DNA of 64,000 nucleotides from Lamellibrachia columna (Eukaryota > Annelida > Polychaeta > Sabellida > Siboglinidae): the NCBI GenBank assembly GCA_963662155.1, contig OY759271.1, positions 15,723,084-15,787,083 on the forward strand. The letters run 5' to 3'. Each line of letters begins with the position of its first letter. The first letter of the stretch is position 1. A program made the translations under genes and the position numbers. The notes under the pieces are model-generated. The model ran no database searches. It saw nothing but the letters and a program-made list of their open reading frames with translations, and was not told the origin of the DNA. Below are positions 58,521-64,000 of the stretch, one piece after another.

Positions 58521-61394
58521 GTGCAGGGGGGTTACCTAGAGGTGTCTCAAGCAGAACAAGAGGCCACTAGCACAGATAAACCAATATCAAATCATCCGAA
58601 AAACATCTCTGAAAAAGGTTATATATGCGTATGTTTAAATGCAAGGAGCATAGTAAATAAGAAAAACGAATTAAACATTATGGTAGAAGATATTGACCCT
58701 CACATAATTGGTATAACTGAATCATGGGCCAACATAGATATTACAGATGCTGAATTAGGACTGACAGGATACGTAATGTTTAGGAAAGATCGAATAGGAA
58801 GAAGGGGCGGGGGAGTTATTTTATATGTTAAAGAATCTATTCAGGCTTATGAAATAAAACTAGAAAGGGAAGCAGATTGCGATGAAGCTGTTTGGTGCAA
58901 AATTGTTTCAGGAAATTCAAAATTAACTATTGGATTAGTTTACCGAAGTCCAAACATAAACGAAGAGGACAACACAAAAATAAAAAACGCTATAAAGGAA
59001 GTTAGTAAAGGGGAATGTATCATAATGGGAGATTTTAACCATGGACACATACAATGGAATTCTCTAGAGAGCACAGGGATTGAGGATCAACAATTTCTAT
59101 GTTTAATCCAGGATAGCTTTCTTACTCAGCACGTACTAGAACCAACCAGGGGAGAAAATGTATTAGATATAGTTTTGTCATCACAAAAAGAATTAGTGGA
59201 CAATGTAAAAATATTTGAACCATTGGGTAATAGTGACCATAATCAAATACATTTTGACATCAATGTAAAATCAGAAAGTAAAAATAAGAAAACGTACAAG
59301 AGAAACTTCCACAAAGGTAACTACAAAGATATGAGAAAATACTTAGCACAGCTAGATTGGAATAACATGCTGATGAATAAGACCGCAATTGAATGCTGGA
59401 ACATTCTTAAATATGAAATTGAGAGTATCATCGATAAATTTGTTCCCTTCCGAAAACAAGGAAAACGGTGTAGAAAGAAACATTTGTCAAAAGAGGCTAT
59501 TAGAAAAATAATGCTAAAACAAACTATGTGGAGGGTTTATAGGCGTACCAGAAAGGAAGAAGACTATGCAAAATACAAAGAGGCACTTAATGCAGCTACA
59601 ACTGAAATCAGACAATCTAAAAGAAGCTATGAGCAAAAACTGGCATGTAACATAAAAAATGACAGCAAGAGTTTTTATGCATATGTCAGGAGTAAACAAA
59701 ACGTACAAGACAAGGTTGGACCTCTAGAAGACAGTGCTGGAAATATAATATCACAGGGGTTTTTAATGGCGGAAGACCTAAATGGTTACTTCAGTTCAGT
59801 GTTTACCAAGGAAGATATTAGTTCATTACCAGTTGCTGATGCTAAATTTCAGGGGGCTAAATCTGAATATTTAGGACCGTTAGTTGTAACTCCAGAATTG
59901 GTAGCTAAGAAAATAAGGGCAATGAAGGATAACAAATCACCGGGAGTGGATGGGATTCCTCCAAAATTACTAATGGAAACAGTAGATCAAATCAGTATAC
60001 CACTTGCAAGAGTATTCAACTTGTCATTAAAAGAGGGAGTTGTTCCGTTTGAATGGAAAGAAGCAAACATCATACCATTATTTAAAAAGGGTTCGAGAAA
60101 TAAGTCAGAGAATTACAGACCAGTGAGTTTAACGTCAGTGATTTGTAAATTATTAGAAAGGTTAATTAAAGACCATATGGTGGACTTCCTCGTTAAGCAT
60201 AAATTATTAAATTCATCTCAACATGGATTCCTTAAAGCAAGGTCATGCTTAACAAATATGTTATGTTTTTTGGAAGAAATCACTAAGTGGATAGACGTGG
60301 GATCGCCAGTAGATATTATCTACTTAGATTTTCAGAAAGCTTTTGACAAAGTGCCACATCAAAGATTGCTACTTAAATTAAAAGCCCATGGTATCGGGGA
60401 TAGCATAACTGACTGGATAGAACAATGGCTGACTGACAGAAGACAACGAGTTGTAGTAGATGGAGAAGTTTCAAATTGGAAATCGGTTTTGAGTGGGGTA
60501 CCTCAAGGGTCAGTACTAGGACCTATATTATTCTTAATTTATATCAATGACTTGGACGACAGTATAACAAGTAACGTACTGAAATTTGCGGATGACACAA
60601 AACTGTTTAGAAAGGTTAATACTGATGGTGATAAACAACATTTACAAAACGATCTAGACAGATTAGTGAAATGGTCTGAGAAATGGCAGATGCTGTTCAA
60701 TTTTGGGAAATGTAAATGCCTACATACAGGACATGGGAACTTGAATGTAAACTATAAAATGGGAGATACTGTTCTGGGTACTACTGTAAAAGAAAAGGAC
60801 TTAGGAGTTACAATAAGCGCTGATATGAAAGTTTCAGAGCAGTGTGGTATTGCAGCTTCAAAGGGTAATCAAATTCTTGGATTGATTAGAAGAAACATAA
60901 CATACAAGGGAAAAAAGTTAATTATACCTCTTTATAAAGCAATAGTTAGACCTCATTTAGAATACTGTATACAAGCATGGAGACCATATCGTAAGAAGGA
61001 TATAGATACGCTTGAACGCATACAAAGGAGAGCAACTAAAATGATTCCAGAACTTAGAGACCTTAGTTATGAAGAACGCCTGAAAGAATGTGGTTTAACA
61101 ACTCTAGAGACAAGGAGGTTAAGAGGAGATCAGATTGAAGTTTTTAAGATATTGAATGGGTATGAAATTATTGATAGAAATATGTTTTTCTCACTCAAGA
61201 AGGATAGCAGAACTAGAGGACATGAGGTAAAATTAGTAAAGGATCAATGTAGATTGGACATCAGGAAGCACTCGTTCTCACAGAGGACAATAAATGAATG
61301 GAACAAATTGTCTACAGATTGTGTAACTGCTAGCAGCGTGAATATGTTTAAAAACAAGGTTGACACATATCTCAGGAGGGCGGGTTATAAGTAG
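58521..61394 (+). CDS. CR1 ORF2: endonuclease-reverse transcriptase
   Basis: A 957-codon frame with all expected catalytic motifs: LNARS, ITESW (Glu67), Trp125 (altered in the other full copy), MGDFN, SDHNQ, then RPVSLTSVICKLLERL, Asp603 of motif A, GVPQGSVLGP and FADD at 689-692. It performs target nicking and reverse transcription for the LINE. The frame opens with GTG and has no ATG before Met54, so translation probably depends on ORF1 (frameshift or reinitiation). This is the best candidate for a functional enzyme here. Confidence 0.97.
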   Translation: MQGGYLEVSQAEQEATSTDKPISNHPKNISEKGYICVCLNARSIVNKKNELNIMVEDIDPHIIGITESWANIDITDAELGLTGYVMFRKDRIGRRGGGVILYVKESIQAYEIKLEREADCDEAVWCKIVSGNSKLTIGLVYRSPNINEEDNTKIKNAIKEVSKGECIIMGDFNHGHIQWNSLESTGIEDQQFLCLIQDSFLTQHVLEPTRGENVLDIVLSSQKELVDNVKIFEPLGNSDHNQIHFDINVKSESKNKKTYKRNFHKGNYKDMRKYLAQLDWNNMLMNKTAIECWNILKYEIESIIDKFVPFRKQGKRCRKKHLSKEAIRKIMLKQTMWRVYRRTRKEEDYAKYKEALNAATTEIRQSKRSYEQKLACNIKNDSKSFYAYVRSKQNVQDKVGPLEDSAGNIISQGFLMAEDLNGYFSSVFTKEDISSLPVADAKFQGAKSEYLGPLVVTPELVAKKIRAMKDNKSPGVDGIPPKLLMETVDQISIPLARVFNLSLKEGVVPFEWKEANIIPLFKKGSRNKSENYRPVSLTSVICKLLERLIKDHMVDFLVKHKLLNSSQHGFLKARSCLTNMLCFLEEITKWIDVGSPVDIIYLDFQKAFDKVPHQRLLLKLKAHGIGDSITDWIEQWLTDRRQRVVVDGEVSNWKSVLSGVPQGSVLGPILFLIYINDLDDSITSNVLKFADDTKLFRKVNTDGDKQHLQNDLDRLVKWSEKWQMLFNFGKCKCLHTGHGNLNVNYKMGDTVLGTTVKEKDLGVTISADMKVSEQCGIAASKGNQILGLIRRNITYKGKKLIIPLYKAIVRPHLEYCIQAWRPYRKKDIDTLERIQRRATKMIPELRDLSYEERLKECGLTTLETRRLRGDQIEVFKILNGYEIIDRNMFFSLKKDSRTRGHEVKLVKDQCRLDIRKHSFSQRTINEWNKLSTDCVTASSVNMFKNKVDTYLRRAGYK

Positions 61395-61442
61395 GTGAAC
61401 ATTGTTGGACTCTCGATAAGCCAATGGCTTCCTTGTCCACTT

Positions 61443-61469
61443 GCCATCTGGGCCTTTGGCTTGGATGGC
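61443..61469 (+). other. CR1 3' hairpin
   Basis: 27-base hairpin with GCCATC/GATGGC ends, inner pairs with G-U and a TTT loop, followed at 61470 by two TTAAATCTTG-type units. Confidence 0.75.
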
Positions 61470-61630
61470 AAATCTTGTTAAATCTTGTTAAACTACATGA
61501 TGGTCACCTATGTGACACATCGGTGTCTAGTGAAGTAGTGTTGTCAGAAGATGATGCTAAGACCAATGATCCATACAATATTAATAACTTTTGTACAATT
61601 CAGAGAACATGAATTGAAGTAATACTAGTA

Positions 61631-61705
61631 AAACATGTAGGTCACACAGTATACAACATGTAGGTCACACAGTATACAACATGTAGGTCACACAGTATAC
61701 AACAT
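61631..61705. repeat. 23-bp direct repeat, three copies
   Basis: AACATGTAGGTCACACAGTA plus TAC, three times in tandem. 61706-62214 shows no gene. Confidence 0.95.
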
Positions 61706-62214
61706 GTAATGGAATTCTCATAATTACGGACATTAAGTACAATTTCACTTCTGCTGGATACCTTAAGGTAATGTTCATGTATAACACTATATAAATATTT
61801 TTATAGAACTTATTTCATTGCAGTTAATTGTAAGCAGTAAAAATGTTACAAAAACTATTCAGATTATCATATGACAAAGGAAGGTAAAAATATGTTTAGT
61901 TTTAAAAGTTCCAATATCCACTTTCCTGGTTGAATACTGTGCCTTCACCCACCTTCGAATGTAACACTGATATTGTGCGCAACAATTTCCGGCATATTGT
62001 CACCACCATACAGCTTGGTTACATCCAGTACAACTGCATTCCGCCGCACCAATTGTAATGGGGCTAGTTGTTACAACTGTAACACATCTCGGGCGTCTCG
62101 TACCGAGTTGTGTGCTGACAGTGACTGAAAGAACAGTATTTATCTAACCAGCACGTGTGAACCTTTTATTTCACTTCTAAAGCCCAGAATACTTGTTTAT
62201 AACCAGTACTGTAA

Positions 62215-62372
62215 ATGCTAGCAGCGTCAAACAAAAATAACAAATATATTTGAAGGGCCGGTTACATATAGGTGAAAAATGGTTGGACTCTCGACAAGCC
62301 AGTGACTTTCTTATATACCTGCCTTCTGGGTGTTTTGCATTGGGTGACAATCTTGTTAAATTTTTATGGCAC
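62215..62372 (+). mobile_element. CR1 3'-end relic
   Basis: Diverged match to the final codons and 3' untranslated region of CR1 (GCTAGCAGCGT, GGGCCGGTTACAT, GGTTGGACTCTCGACAAGCC, TCTTGTTAAAT). Confidence 0.8.
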
Positions 62373-62489
62373 AGCCCTATTTGAGCAATTAATAAATATT
62401 GCACGATTCACTGAAATGTAGATGTTCGTGCGCGTGTGCGTGAGTGTGTAAGTGTGTGTGTATCATTCAATCAAGTAGAAGTCGCATTA

Positions 62490-62593
<104 letters not shown>

Positions 62594-63055
62594 CATTCAC
62601 TATTTCATACTCCATTCAATAATTTATATTCCATTCATAATTGTTTGTTATGTAAGAAACCGGGGAATGAGTGTTCTTTAGTAATTAAAATTGAAAAGCT
62701 GCATGTGAACACCTGCATTGTCATGTCATGTACACACACACACTGCCATTGTCATGCACATGTAATAATAGTAACGTGTACGAGTGACACTTGCTATGCG
62801 ATCTACGTGTTATTTGTTGTAACAATGTGTCCCGTATGATGTAACAACTTGCCCCTCTTACGGGGCTAATTGTTACAGTCGACCGCGTCTGGGAAACTTC
62901 ACGCTACAATATGGAATATATCAATGGCATGGTACATTTTATTAACACGAATAATAAATGTAATGTATACGTTGACAGAAATAATGCATCTAACATACTT
63001 TTCACACAAAAAGTTACTTTAACTGAACATTGTCACAACTAGCCCCGGTCTCCCC

Positions 63056-64000
63056 TACTGAGCCACCATGCCAGGACCGAGCCACAGTGCCAGTACCGAG
63101 CCACGACACTAGTACCGAGCCACGGCAACAGCACCGAGCCACGGAAATAGTATTGAGTGACGGCAACAACACCGAGCCACGGAAACAATACTGAGTCACA
63201 TCAACAACACGGAGCCACGGAAACAGTACTGAGTCACGGCTACAACACGGAGCCACGGAAACAGTACTGAGTCACGGCAACAACACCGAGCCACGGAAAC
63301 AGCACTGAGTGACAGCAACAACACCGAGCCAAGGAAACAGTACTGAGTCACGGCAACAACACCGAGCCACGTAAACAGTATTGAGTGGCGGAAACAACAC
63401 CGAGCCATGGAAACAGTACTGAGTCACGGCAACTAAACCGAGCCACGGAAACAGTACTGAGTCACGACAACAACACAGATCCACGGAAACAGTGCTGTGT
63501 CACGGCAACAACACCGAGCCACGGAAACAGTACTGAGTGACGGCAACAACACCGAGCCACGGAAACAGTACTGAGTGACGGCAACAACACAGAGCCACGG
63601 AAACAGTACTGAGTCACGGCAACAACACCGAGCCACGTAAACAGTACTGAGTCACGGCAACAACAGAGATCCACGAAAACAGTACTGAGTGACGGCAACA
63701 ACACCGAGCCACGGAAACAGTACTGAGTCACGACAACAACACCGAGCCACGGAAACAGTACTGAGTCACGGCAACAACACCGAGCCACGGAAACAGCACT
63801 GAGTCACGGCAACAACACCGAGCCACGGAAACAGTACTGAGTAACGGCAACAACACAGATCCACGGAAACAGTACTGAGTGACGGCAACAACACCGAGCA
63901 ACGGAAACAGTACTGAGTCACGGCAACAACAACGAGCCACGTAAACAGTACTGAGTCACGGCAACAACACAGATCCACGGAAACAGTACTGAGTGACGGC
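63056..64000. repeat. 38-bp satellite, runs off the window
   Basis: Unit of 38 bases made of CGGAAACAGTACTGAGTCA and CGGCAACAACACCGAGCCA halves. The first units (63056-63120) read GAGCCACAGTGCCAGTACC, the 19-bp unit of the array at 43850-47045, so the two are related. About 24 copies are visible. Confidence 0.96.

Larger units (their letters stand above)
58066..61492 (+). mobile_element. CR1-type LINE, 5'-truncated in ORF1, ORF2 intact
   Basis: CR1 identity starts abruptly at 58066 in the ORF1 esterase (KIEAITERVKN). It then runs through ORF1, the TTTAAAC-TAG junction, all of ORF2, the 3' hairpin (61443-61469) and two 10-bp tail units. It is very close to the minus-strand copy at 18903-22834. 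The 5' truncation removes the GDS nucleophile block of ORF1. Confidence 0.96.

Overview
The window is animal nuclear DNA, most likely from a marine invertebrate. Evidence: an intron-split innexin gene with GT/AG junctions, CR1- and L2-type LINEs, a hAT relic, long satellites and large microsatellites. The innexin argues against a vertebrate or an echinoderm. A lophotrochozoan or an amphioxus-like chordate would fit, but the phylum cannot be fixed from sequence alone. There is no sign of bacterial gene organisation.

Layout. 1-3247 is a decayed CR1 LINE. 3495-4225 is a low-copy repeat (R1) found again, split, at 14150-18250. 4235-4450 is a fragment of a cGAS-like receptor gene. 4903-10073 is a three-exon innexin whose first intron holds SINE and LINE pieces. 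10.3-14.1 kb is repeat-rich and carries a possible two-exon gene of unknown function (minus strand, 13066-13767). 14.8-18.1 kb holds two broken LINE reverse transcriptases nested inside repeat R1. 18903-22834 is a nearly intact CR1 LINE (minus).

The main content from 23 to 56.4 kb is a cluster of four intact minus-strand genes of the cGAS/Mab-21 nucleotidyltransferase family (cGAS-like receptors, cGLRs) at 23040-24056, 32892-33914, 41817-42809 and 55304-56326. Two relics of the family lie at 4235-4450 and 41733-41775. All four keep the GS motif and three catalytic acids, lack the vertebrate cGAS zinc ribbon, have one coding exon, and have a candidate splice acceptor just upstream of the ATG. 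Genes 2 and 4 lie in a segmental duplication of about 7.5-8.6 kb (27172-34700 and 48842-57485). Between and around the genes are a 35-bp satellite, a 19-bp satellite of about 3.2 kb, a 5'-truncated CR1, several LINE fragments and a hAT end with a BED-type zinc finger. 58066-61492 is another CR1 with intact ORF2. The window ends in a 38-bp satellite related to the 19-bp array.

The cGLRs are candidate nucleic-acid sensors producing cyclic dinucleotides; the cluster looks like a birth-and-death immune locus driven by repeats. The innexin would form gap-junction or hemichannels. Some metazoan gap-junction channels pass cyclic dinucleotides, but nothing here links the two. In both intact CR1 copies the ORF1 stop codon is immediately preceded by the canonical -1 slippery heptamer TTTAAAC, and ORF2 lies in the -1 frame with no early ATG. 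This suggests programmed frameshifting in the element.
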